DNA from: Saposhnikovia divaricata
Taxonomy: Eukaryota; Streptophyta; Magnoliopsida; Apiales; Apiaceae
Assembly (NCBI GenBank): GCA_036435485.1
Contig: CM071600.1
Location: 65,407,546-65,471,545, forward strand
DNA length: 64,000 bases
Direction of reading: 5' to 3'
A program made the position numbers and the translations under genes. Shown piece by piece: positions 23,262 through 32,566 of this stretch (position 1 is its first letter; every line of letters starts with the position of its first letter). The notes beneath the pieces are model-generated. The model was given only the letters and a program-made list of their open reading frames with translations, made no database searches and was not told the origin of the DNA.

Positions 23262-25853
23262 CTAGGCAAACACATCGCCATTCTCTTGCAAGAATGCTAT
23301 CAACTCGCCCTTCAGGGGTTCCTTCAAAGAGGCTCCAATGTAAGTCACCTTCTCAGGATCACCTAGCTCCAGAGGAATAGGTATCAAATCCTCTGCTGGC
23401 TTTCCTCGGTGCTCATCATCGCCACGGACATCCATGTCTTCGATCGGAAGTACCTGCCCCCCGATTCCATCAGCCCTTAGTGCGGATACGTAACAACTTC
23501 TCGCCATCTTCTGATCACCCTTTTGTTCTCCAACACCATTCCGGGTTGGAAACTTAATCTTCATATGATATGTGGAGGCCACAGCCTTGAAAGCATGAAG
23601 TCCAGTCCTTCTTAGGATTGCATTATAAGTTGAGGATGCCTTGATCACAAGGAAATTCAGCATCTGAGTAGCTTCCTTAGGTTCCTGTCCAATGGTCATG
23701 GGCAACTGAATAGTGCCTTCAACCTTGGATTCAACTCCATTGAATCCGTAGATTGGCATGTTGGTGGGGGTCAACTGGGAATCGGTGTATCCCATTTTCA
23801 AAAACGCATCGTGAAACAAGATATCAACAGAAGCTCCATTGTCTATCAAGACTCGTTTCACCTCCGAGTTTCCAATCACAGGAGTTATGACCAACGGGTC
23901 GTCATGGGGGAATTTCACCCCTTCAAGGTCTGAATCATCAAAACCAATCACTATCTCAGTCTTGGCACGCTTCGGGGCTTCTCCTACTATGTGCATCACT
24001 TCTCTAGCATAAGCCTTTCGGGAGTTCCGGGTAGTGCCGGCTGCTATCGGTCCTCCCCAAATCATATTGATTACTGGCCCTCGGGGCTGTGTATTACGAT
24101 AACGATCACGATTGCCGTCTCTTTTGTCATTGTCTTTCCTGTCATAGTCCCTTCTTTGGGTACCGCGATCATCATTCTTCGTGAACCTGCCTAGCTTTCC
24201 TTTCCGGATCAAAAACTCGATCTCATCTTTCAGCTGTCTACAATCATCTGTATCATGACCCACATCACGGTGGTACCTACAGTATTGATCTTTGTTCCTT
24301 TTTGCGGGGTCACCCCTAAGTGGCTTCGGCCATCGGAAGTCTTTATCCTTCTCAATATCTAGCAAGATCTGACTCCTAGGAGCGTTCAACCTTGCATAAT
24401 CAGAGAACCTCGGTCCCAAACCTTTCTTCGGTGGTGAATCAGAATCCTTGCTAGTCCGGTGATACTTGTCCCTAGCATCGTACTCTTGCTCTTGCTTTCG
24501 TTTCTTCGAATCAGTAGAACCCTTGCCATTGCCTCCTGTGGCTTCCTTCTTCATGCTGTCCTCAGCCTTGATATATTTGTCGGCTCTCCGTTGAAGCTCG
24601 GCCATATTTTCAGGAGGATGTTTTGCCAAAGACCTTTTGAAAAAGAGGTCAGTGGTTCCATGTTCCAGGGCTACCATGGCCACCTTATTTTCCAGATCAG
24701 TGATGTTCAGCGTCTCCTTGGTGAACCGCTTGAGGTAATCTCTCAGATTCTCATTCTTCCCCTGCACCACATACATGAGGGATGCAGAACTTTTCTCATG
24801 AACTCTTCCGCTGATGAATTGACTCACAAAGGCAGCGCTCAACTCCTTGAAAGAGCCAATCGAGTTTGCAGGTAAGCGGCTGTACCACATTTGAGCCATG
24901 CCAGACAAGGTTTGAGGGAACGCCCTACACTTTAAGGCGTCGCTCGCAGGCTGCAACAGCAGTGCATTCGAGAACGTCCTAACATGATTTGCGGGATCGC
25001 CCGTTCCATCATAGGCCTTGATTGTCGGCATCTTGAACTTCTTTGAGATGCGAGCATTCATCACCTCCTCCGTAAACGGGGGTGTGGGATCATCAGAATC
25101 CCCAAGTGGCATCAGATCCTTAGGGTTGCTTCTGGGGGTCTCCATCCTTGTTGATTTTTCAGTTGGGGCCTCGGCCCTCCTTTGCCTTCTTGAAGGCCTC
25201 TCCAAATTTATAATTGGAATCCTCTCCGCAGTTGGAGGTGGCTGAGCTTGATTCAATCTATCTTGTTCTCTTGCAATATCGTCCTTCAACTTTAAGATCT
25301 CTGCCTCATAAGCCTTGATTTTCTCAGCAGTTGTCAAGGGGAGTCCATCAGGGATTCTTCGTGTCCTTCTTTGAGGTTCTTTGCTGGCACGTCGCCTCAT
25401 CGGGGCTTCATCTCGATCATCATCCTCAGATGACGAATCATCAGTATAGGGGCCAGAGTAGTCATCATACTCTCGATCCCGGATCTGTAAAGCATGACCG
25501 CTTGGTCCAGGTTCTCTTCGTCGAGGGGGATAATTAGGCAACCCATACATAGGGTTGGAGTTCAAAGGGAGATCCGTAGTATGGATCTGTACCCCCGTGC
25601 GATCAACGTTACCAAGAGGAGAAACCACCATATGGAGAGGATTGGTTTCTTGGCTTTGATGGACAATCACAGAGTGGGTCCCCTCTACTTGGGAAGTCGT
25701 CCCTGGGGGCTGAGTGGGCAGAGGTTGAATGACCGCCCCTGTCGATGGGAGTATTTGTCCTTCTTCAGTGACGATAAGCGAATCAGAAGTGGCTGGTGGA
25801 GCAGAGTTAAGAGGCACGGCCTCAGTTGATGTTGTCCTCCGTGTTTGAACCAT
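23262..25853 (-). CDS. gag: Gypsy gag and protease
   Basis: 863 codons. The ATG lies 33 bp after the 5' LTR-PBS junction and is the first in frame. Residues 1-270 are Pro/Arg/Ser-rich. Residues about 270-400 match the retrotransposon Gag domain (AYDGTGDPANHVRTF, MAQMWYSRLP, LRDYLKRFTKE). At about 525 is CRYHRDVGHDTDDC, the knuckle-like motif of Tat Gag. At about 667 is the aspartic protease signature LIDNGASVDIL, followed by GFNG. The frame stops with TAG at 23262-23264 just after ENGDVFA, a place where related elements usually read on. This could be a nonsense mutation or a family-level gag-pol control point. Confidence 0.9.
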   Translation of the reverse strand: MVQTRRTTSTEAVPLNSAPPATSDSLIVTEEGQILPSTGAVIQPLPTQPPGTTSQVEGTHSVIVHQSQETNPLHMVVSPLGNVDRTGVQIHTTDLPLNSNPMYGLPNYPPRRREPGPSGHALQIRDREYDDYSGPYTDDSSSEDDDRDEAPMRRRASKEPQRRTRRIPDGLPLTTAEKIKAYEAEILKLKDDIAREQDRLNQAQPPPTAERIPIINLERPSRRQRRAEAPTEKSTRMETPRSNPKDLMPLGDSDDPTPPFTEEVMNARISKKFKMPTIKAYDGTGDPANHVRTFSNALLLQPASDALKCRAFPQTLSGMAQMWYSRLPANSIGSFKELSAAFVSQFISGRVHEKSSASLMYVVQGKNENLRDYLKRFTKETLNITDLENKVAMVALEHGTTDLFFKRSLAKHPPENMAELQRRADKYIKAEDSMKKEATGGNGKGSTDSKKRKQEQEYDARDKYHRTSKDSDSPPKKGLGPRFSDYARLNAPRSQILLDIEKDKDFRWPKPLRGDPAKRNKDQYCRYHRDVGHDTDDCRQLKDEIEFLIRKGKLGRFTKNDDRGTQRRDYDRKDNDKRDGNRDRYRNTQPRGPVINMIWGGPIAAGTTRNSRKAYAREVMHIVGEAPKRAKTEIVIGFDDSDLEGVKFPHDDPLVITPVIGNSEVKRVLIDNGASVDILFHDAFLKMGYTDSQLTPTNMPIYGFNGVESKVEGTIQLPMTIGQEPKEATQMLNFLVIKASSTYNAILRRTGLHAFKAVASTYHMKIKFPTRNGVGEQKGDQKMARSCYVSALRADGIGGQVLPIEDMDVRGDDEHRGKPAEDLIPIPLELGDPEKVTYIGASLKEPLKGELIAFLQENGDVFA

Positions 25854-25866
25854 GGTTGATGTTGTT

Positions 25867-25884
25867 TTCCCACAGACGGCGCCA
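25867..25884 (-). promoter_or_regulatory. Gypsy primer binding site
   Basis: On the minus strand TGGCGCCGTCTGTGGGAA starts 2 nt after the 5' LTR. It begins with the TGG that pairs with a tRNA CCA end and is the usual leader of Tat-type elements. Confidence 0.8.
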
Positions 25885-25886
25885 AA

Positions 25887-26378
25887 TGTTGTGGATCTAA
25901 ATCTCGATTACGATTTGTTATTATTGCTAGGGTGGTTGAGCTTCGCGCTTTAATGGCTGTTTCTGCGTTCGAGACTGTAATCGGTCCTCACAGAGTGCCT
26001 ACGTATCTCGTATTGAGAATCAAGCCAACGTAGTTCTGAGAATGAGGGGTCAGGCCCTTTATATAGGCTGAGAAGCCTTAGAATTATGGTAGGATTCGGA
26101 GACTTGGTGGGCAAGTCTTTGAGGAAGGTTCTAGATCTATTCCTTGTAGGAATCAGTTTTCATATTGAATTGTGCATCTTGGAGGATAAGTCAGGCAAGA
26201 GTAATATCCTTGTTTGACTCTTATTTGCTGAGCTGTTTATTACCCTTAATACTAATTACGAAATTAATATTATAATTAGGGTTTTGGGCCCAGCTGGTGG
26301 GCCCCACGTTTGGACCATTCTTGGCCTAATTAATGCCACATTAAATGTGACTTTAGGGCTTACTTTTAGCCCATATCA
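25887..26378 (-). repeat. Gypsy 5' LTR
   Basis: 492 bp, the 5' copy in element orientation. The minus-strand TATATAAA box at 26058-26065 would drive gag-pol. It differs from the left copy at three positions. Confidence 0.95.
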
Positions 26379-26957
26379 TGTCCATAACATCTTTAAAATG
26401 TATAAAATGTTAAAGTCAAACAAAAAACTTAGCGGTTAATAACGTATCTTTAATTCATTGATGCTATAACGACATTTATGTCATCATGCCAATCAATATT
26501 AAGTTTTTATTTAATTTTAATGTTTTGTACATTTTAAAATTGTTAGGAATCGAAAAAAATCAAATTTGTAATTATTGACCATTTTAATATATTTTATATC
26601 AATCAGTGACTTACATTTACTTGATCTTTAACCCATTTATATTTGTCTCTGTTCTAAAAAATAGTAATTAATTATTACTAATTATCAATTAATTATTATT
26701 AATTATTATTCAATATCTTTCTAAATCAAAATTAATCGATATTAATCACCGTTGGTGTTCGATGCTTCTTGTGTTCGATGCTTCTAATTAAATCCAATTC
26801 CCAATTTTTACAACACTTATATTTGCTTCTTGAATCTTCAGTTCTTCACATTATTGACACAAATCCAAATAAAATATCCACACATCAATTCAAATCCACT
26901 CTTCACTCCCACCTATACATACACACATCTCTATCTATACATATCGGAACCCTAGAA
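26379..26957. other. Remaining upstream region and 5' UTR of the SAM-domain gene
   Basis: 579 bp between the gypsy 5' LTR and the chosen ATG. It is AT-rich, with no clear TATA box. The last 150 bp (ACACACATCTCTATC-type, pyrimidine-rich) look like a leader. An in-frame open stretch from 26769 exists here but reads like UTR. Confidence 0.45.
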
Positions 26958-27644
26958 ATGACTGAATTACAACCACCGGACGGCCAAATCAACGGCGAGA
27001 CCGGCGCTCTAGTTGTAGCTTCCACCGACAACGTCGGCCCCAAGCGTCAACGACGACCTAGTGTTCGATTAGGCGACATTGGCGGCGATCAATCTCACGA
27101 TTCTCATCTCACTCTTCGAAGATCTAGCAAGTGGAAGCATCAACAGCTACCGTTCAAGTCCAATTCATCTTCAAAGACTCGACCTTTATTGAATTTGAGT
27201 GGGTCCGAGTTCGAAAAAGAGGATAATTTGGATTCTGTTGCCATTGGGAGCTGGAAAGTTAGGGATTCTAAGTCCAAGAGACGAAATACGAAGCGAATTA
27301 GGTCGAATTGGGTGTCGAAAGGCGACGAGAGTGGCGGTGAGGATGGGGAAGGGTTTAGGGATTTCGGGGATTCGGATAGTCCGGTGAAGGGGAATAGTGG
27401 TGTGAATTCGTTGGATAATTTGGGGAATTGGGGGAATTGTAATGGAGAGAGGAATGGTGTTAGGGTTTGGTTGAATCAGTTAGGGTTAGGACGGTACGCT
27501 CCGGTTTTCGAAATTCATGAGGTGGATGATGAGGTTTTGCCAATGTTGACGTTGGAGGATTTGAAGGATATGGGGATTAATGCGGTTGGTTCGAGAAGGA
27601 AGATGTTTTGTTCGATTCAGAAGCTCGGGAAGAGCTTTTCTTGA
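26958..27644 (+). CDS. SAM-domain protein, nuclear type (single exon)
   Basis: 228 residues from ATG 26958. An in-frame upstream start near 26769 would add a hydrophobic, low-quality 63-residue leader, so the ATG after GAACCCTAGAA is preferred. Residues about 28-43 give KRQRRPSVRLGDIGGD and about 110-125 KSKRRNTKRIRSNWVSK, two basic motifs that recur in plant SAM proteins such as Arabidopsis At3g07760 and would serve as nuclear signals. A Gly/Asp/Asn-rich linker follows. Residues about 165-225 form the SAM fold (VRVWLNQLGLGRYAPVFE, LTLEDLKDMGI, GSRRKMFCSIQKL), a helical bundle for homotypic or heterotypic protein binding. The biochemical role is not established. The gene seems intact, though a large retrotransposon sits close upstream. 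Confidence 0.82.
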   Translation: MTELQPPDGQINGETGALVVASTDNVGPKRQRRPSVRLGDIGGDQSHDSHLTLRRSSKWKHQQLPFKSNSSSKTRPLLNLSGSEFEKEDNLDSVAIGSWKVRDSKSKRRNTKRIRSNWVSKGDESGGEDGEGFRDFGDSDSPVKGNSGVNSLDNLGNWGNCNGERNGVRVWLNQLGLGRYAPVFEIHEVDDEVLPMLTLEDLKDMGINAVGSRRKMFCSIQKLGKSFS

Positions 27645-30600
27645 CTTGTTTGTTACTTGTTAGTCAGGACGGAAGGGGAAGCAATTTGGAGAAGGATGGC
27701 GAGGGAAGACAGAATGTCTGAACTGGTTTGAGCTTCTAGTGTATTAATGTATTCTATTTTAGCTTAGTAATCTTTTGCTTCGTTTTGGGATTTATGAATC
27801 TTATGTTACTTGATGGTCCTGTTTTGGTATATAGTTGTAACTTTACTGACTAGTCTTAAAGAATTTTGTTTATGTTAAATTTCCGTTTTAAGTGTTTGAG
27901 GTTTAATTATGTGCAAATGAAGTAGCATTTTAGATTATTCTGATTATCTAGCGCAATTTGCATTCAGGATGTAACATGTGGAAAATGTATATCTTATGCT
28001 TGTCATGCCATGTGTTATTTCCTATAAGCATGTAGGGACTTGGAGAGGTTCAATACGTCAAATTTGTCAAAATGTTGTTGTAGCTTAAGTTTGGGTGAAG
28101 AAGTGAGGTATCTATGTGTAGTCTATATAAGTCATATGTATGTACTTCCTACTTCAAGTTGCATGTGTAATTCTTATTGTATATTTTCCATCTGTTACCC
28201 ATGTTCCTTGCCATAGTCAATTGGTGCTTTTCATTGTACTAGTTGTGTTTTATGGCTAGTAGTTAACTTTCTAAAAATGGCAGTTCTGGTACTCGGGTAA
28301 GACTACTGTTGTTACGCTAGGTAGTCGTATGAACTTCTTTGTTCAGACCAACTCTTTGAACAGGTTTAGACACACAGGACTAAGCTGGTGGTTATAACAG
28401 GGTACTAGTTAATTCTACATTGCATTCCCTCCCTTCTTTTTTTATGCTAACTTTTATTGCTTATCTTTTTTTTTTGTTCTTGGTATATGTAATAATAATT
28501 TTAAGAACCAGATAACCTTATTTTAAAAAAAGAAAAAGAACCAGATAACCTATCTATAAGTAGAGTAGTTTGTTGGTAGAAATGTAGGAATATTGGGATA
28601 TTAATCATGTAGACTGGTAATTGCATATGCACTCCTAGGAGTAGGATCTGCTGCCTTGGTGTCTTTTTTCCACCGTATACCTTACGAGGGATTAGTTTGG
28701 TTTAGTTGAGGCACTTTTGCACCAAAAGCTTATAGATTAAGCTCATACATCATGGACACCATTCGACTTGATGTCATTTTTTAGAACAAATAGATTTCCT
28801 GTGCTCTCTCCCTGGTTTCTTTTACAACTCTGTTCTAGCTCTAATCTTCTTATTTCGTCATTCAGTTTTCAATCGATTCCATCTGGCAATCATAGCTTTC
28901 CCAATTCTATTTGCTCGACTGTGAACATCCTTTAACTGATAGGTGGATAGGATAACATGCAAAAATTACAGGCAGCAGCTTGCAGGCATGTTTACACTTA
29001 AAGTTGTGAGATCATAGCCAACTAGCTGGCTACCTTGGTTAGTGAAAATTTATAGTGTTACATTAACAAAGGCTTAAAAGCACTTAGTGAAAAAAAGAAG
29101 AAAAAACTAAAAACCTCTTTGGTCCCTTCGGATCAAAAGAGATAATTTCTAGTTATGGTACCTTGTCTCACCAGAGTACACCCGACCTACCCAGGGGCCA
29201 GGGCCACAAACAAATGCCTCCGCCTAGCCCCGCCAAACCGGCAACGGCTTCACCCAAGGGGAGAGAGAAAAGAAGAAAATAGAAGTGTATTTCCTTCATA
29301 CCTGTTTAACTCTGCATTTTCCATCTGCGGCTTCTGTTGAAGAGGAATTTTAATTCCCTGTTAAGTCCTCGACTGTGCTGATAACCTGAGTTTTTGAATA
29401 TTACAAACAACAATGAGACTCTGGTAATATAATCTTTACAATGGTATAGGTATTTAGCTAGAAAAAAATAGAAGTGTATTTCCTTAATACCTGTTTAACT
29501 CTGCATTTTCCATCTGCGGCTTCTGTTGAAGAGGAATATTAATTCCCTGTAAAGTCCTCGACTGTGCTGATAACCTGAGTTTTTGAATATTAGTACAAAC
29601 AACAATGAGACTCTGGTAATATAATCTTTACAATGGTATAGGTATCTAGCTATAAGTTTTGTCACCCGGACTCGGCTGGATGTGTACACCTAATGTTTAT
29701 GGCCTAAAATAAAGAATGAAAGAAAAGGTCTAGCATGAAAGAGAGAAACAGTCAGATTAGCCAAAGGGATGACGCCTAAAAACCACATTAAACAGGGCTC
29801 ATTGTGGCAACACAATATTATAAAGTAGCCCTAACAATAATGGATGGTGGATTTAGGCAAGTCATCCTTGGCTACCAAACATGTCACTGCTCATCCATAC
29901 AAGACCTCTCTTTCTTCAATATATTTATATTTCATCACATCCGTGCTTTCATATAAAATGAGTTGCAATCTATATATAATAGGTCGGGTAGAATAACTTT
30001 AAGAGATGTGGATATGGATTCCAAAGAATAATAACAACAGTCCTCCCATAAGAAAGAACATATTCTGGTCAGACTAGTGTTATTCAATATTCATATGTTA
30101 CAATGCATAGAATTAAGAGAGAGGCACGAAACTGTAAGTGCACATAATGCATGATGAACTTGTTAGAACGAATTACACAAATGACATTACATGACCTTTA
30201 CCAATTCCAAAGGGTGTGACTTGCTTTCCATGATCAACAATATACCAAATGAAAACCGTTTCCAACTTGTGAGTTCTATTCGTTATTCCAAGTTCAAGTC
30301 AACCCACAGCTGTTTCACAACTGACCGCGAGTTGGTATTTTGACTTGGGTCATATCGATTTTGGACAGATTTGATTCCAAGCTTGTTCACCTGGAAAATG
30401 TACAATTGATTTTTGCTCCGATTCCAATCCTTTCTTTTATTCCCCGATTTTCTGATTAATCTTAACCGGTACTTCAACCGGTCATGTCGGATTATCCAAA
30501 TTTTGTGACCTTGATTCTGGGTCGGGGAAGACGGAGTATATTAACTATTACCATAAGCTAATACATGGGCCTGGCTTATAGTCCAACTGTCAGAAAATTC

Positions 30601-31335
30601 ATGTTCAACATTTTTTATGCCAAGTAAATAAAAATAGGAGTAGTTTCTTATGAAAACAACATTGGTTGTTGGATATGGGATAATAGTGTCTGTGTGCATT
30701 CAATGGATCATTACTAACAAGTGTATCACTGCCACTGGTACTTGTAACAGTGATGTGGTCTTATATGGCTCCAAGCAATCGTCAAAATCTCATCAATCAC
30801 CTCTGTGCACTACTTGATTACATTTGTGTATGCTTGGCTTGCTTTATTGCAGTCTCGTATTCTGTCTTTAAAACTCTACTTCAATTTTTTCTTCATACAA
30901 TTCACTTCATTAACTATTCTCTCAACCACCCCCAACTTCCCAGATATATATCCGCTCAACCAACTCCCATTTCATTTATTTTTACGTCAAAGAACGTATA
31001 ATGATTCTGGAAATTAACCAAACAAAAGTATTAATTGTAAAAATGGACAAAATTTACGAATATTAGTAATGAACATACAGGTGGTTCAAATGAAGATATA
31101 CAAGTCTGCTAGAATGTACTCATACAGTCATACACAAATTTACAAAAACAGGAGAATCCGAAAGCATATCACAAAACAAACATTTTATCAACTATACCAG
31201 GACGCCACGGTAAGATAGCATTACATAAGAAGCGTTTGTTACAAACCCAATACGGTTAATCTACAGCACCATACTTTATGCAATACACTTTTGTACTGAA
31301 ACAAGAAAATCCTGATACATATTCAGTTCAGTCAT
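27645..31335. other. Intergenic region between the SAM and CASP-like genes
   Basis: 27645 to about 27930 is probably the SAM-gene 3' UTR. No further gene was recognised. The region contains a 189-bp tandem duplication (29274-29652) and a GC-richer patch at 29155-29270 of unknown origin. The last few hundred bases before 31336 would include the 3' UTR of the minus-strand CASP-like gene. Confidence 0.5.
29274..29652. repeat. 189-bp tandem duplication
   Basis: The segment from AGAAGTGTATTTCCTT at 29281 recurs at 29470 (spacing 189) and both copies run to GGTATAGGTAT(T/C)TAGCTA, ending at 29460 and 29652. The second copy has a 3-base insertion (GTA) and a few substitutions. Confidence 0.85.
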
Positions 31336-32485
31336 TTAGTATTTTGAGGATCTGGACTTGCTTGCGGAGATGATGGTGAGGAAAAAATAGAAGAGGAAGG
31401 CAATGTAAGAAAGAGTGACGGAAGTAGTGATCCGGTTGCAGTACTTGTCGAAGTATCCACATATTGCTATCCATCCGGCATGTTGGTTACCGTATTTTCC
31501 CAGGTATCCCATCGCCGTCGCAGCAGAACAACCAGCCATCAACAGTGTCATTACAACCTAACATATAATGATTTCACAATGATCAGTGGTTAACGAAGGT
31601 GGAAGCCTGAGGTATCAGACTCTGGAAAATAAAGAAAAGTACTTGTGGAATTTCTCCAGCACTAGCAACATCTGATATAAATCAAAGACAATAAAAAAAA
31701 TTGTATTTGGATCTTTTATACATTACGAACAGGGGTGACTGCACACACATTATTTGACTGTGCGGCGAGTAATGACGAAATAGAAATATAAAACATTTTA
31801 TAACATGATAGGCCACTCCCGAAATTTTACAACTTTGTTTTACATTTCACAAATTGTGTTATTTTGTTCCTCACTTCTTCACATTGTGTTATTGTTATTA
31901 TTATTTTTGTCAGGCAGATTGTGTTATTATTAGGTCTTTTTCAATTAATGATAAATTAACAATGCAGTAAAACAATGAATCAAGTGTGGAACTCAACAAA
32001 GATGGAAGGCTAGATACAAGACTTGCTTAGATGTATAACGAAAACTTACCATATCGTGCAGGAAGAAGAAGAAATAATTGATTGATTTGGAGGTCTTCCC
32101 CATGATGTAAAACAAGAGTAGAGATATGGCAGAAAACGAACATGCAATGAGATTTGCTGCTGCAAAAAACCTGCACAAAATAGAAAAATAAGAGGTTGAG
32201 GGTTCGTGGTATACTATGGTAGAGGTGCAACTGACAATTTTGAAACAAAAAATGGAACCTGATAGCTAAAACTCACTTGTAAGAAGGGGAGTAGCTATAT
32301 TTAACATCAGCAGTGATGCCATAAATAACAACAGTTTCTTTGCTGCAAAGAACGATCACTGAAGCTGCCAGTGTTGCGGCCATGGCCATGAACCTCAACG
32401 ATATTTGAGCTGCCTTTGTGTATTTTTGTACTTTCACAGCTATCATTTCTGTGATCTTCCCCTCCTCACCAGTAGTGTTCATCAT
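31336..32485 (-). CDS. CASP-like membrane protein, CASPL1 type (3 exons)
   Basis: Inferred exons on the minus strand: 32485-32277, 32170-32050 and 31557-31336, joined in frame by GT-AG introns to 183 residues. It shows the four-helix CASP/MARVEL-like plan: a short cytosolic N terminus; helix 1 (ISLRFMAMAATLAASVIVL); a loop with KYSYSPSYKFF; helix 2 (LIACSFSAISLLLFYIM); helix 3 (FLHDMVVMTLLMAGCSAATA) carrying the family Asp; the hallmark GYLGKYGNQHAGW; an extracellular loop with a Cys pair (ICGYFDKYC); and helix 4 (TLSYIAFLFYFFLTII). CASP-like proteins form plasma-membrane scaffolds related to those that organise Casparian strips. The KYSYSPSYKFF region resembles CASPL1F/1D, but the subgroup is a guess. 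A second Met immediately follows the first. Confidence 0.87.
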
Positions 32486-32558
32486 TCTTGTAGAGAAAGG
32501 GTTAAACAGAGTAAGAAGTGCAGAGCAGAGTATCTGATTTGTGGGAGTTTATGTGACT

Positions 32559-32566
32559 TATTTATA
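32559..32566 (-). promoter_or_regulatory. TATA box of the CASP-like gene
   Basis: TATAAATA on the minus strand lies about 75 nt before the ATG at 32485, with a purine/pyrimidine leader between. Confidence 0.55.

Larger units (their letters stand above)
15681..26378 (-). mobile_element. Ty3/gypsy LTR retrotransposon, Tat type, integrase-less
   Basis: A 10,698-bp element in minus orientation. Two 492-bp LTRs begin TG and end CA in both orientations and differ at only three positions (15792, 15848 and 15954 of the left copy, all transitions). The flanks are CGTCC (15676-15680) and TGTCC (26379-26383), a 5-bp target duplication with one C/T change. In its own orientation the order is 5' LTR (25887-26378), PBS, gag-protease, a TAG stop, RT and two RNase H domains, then loss of integrase, an oppositely oriented accessory gene, tandem arrays, PPT and 3' LTR (15681-16172). 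The dual RNase H and the extra antisense ORF are Tat-lineage traits (Grande, Retand, Ogre). Near-identical LTRs with missing integrase point to recent movement with help in trans. Confidence 0.93.

Noticed and set aside
26769..26957. Upstream extension of the SAM-domain protein
   Set aside because: The frame is open but the composition is that of an AT-rich leader, and the conserved part starts after the ATG at 26958.
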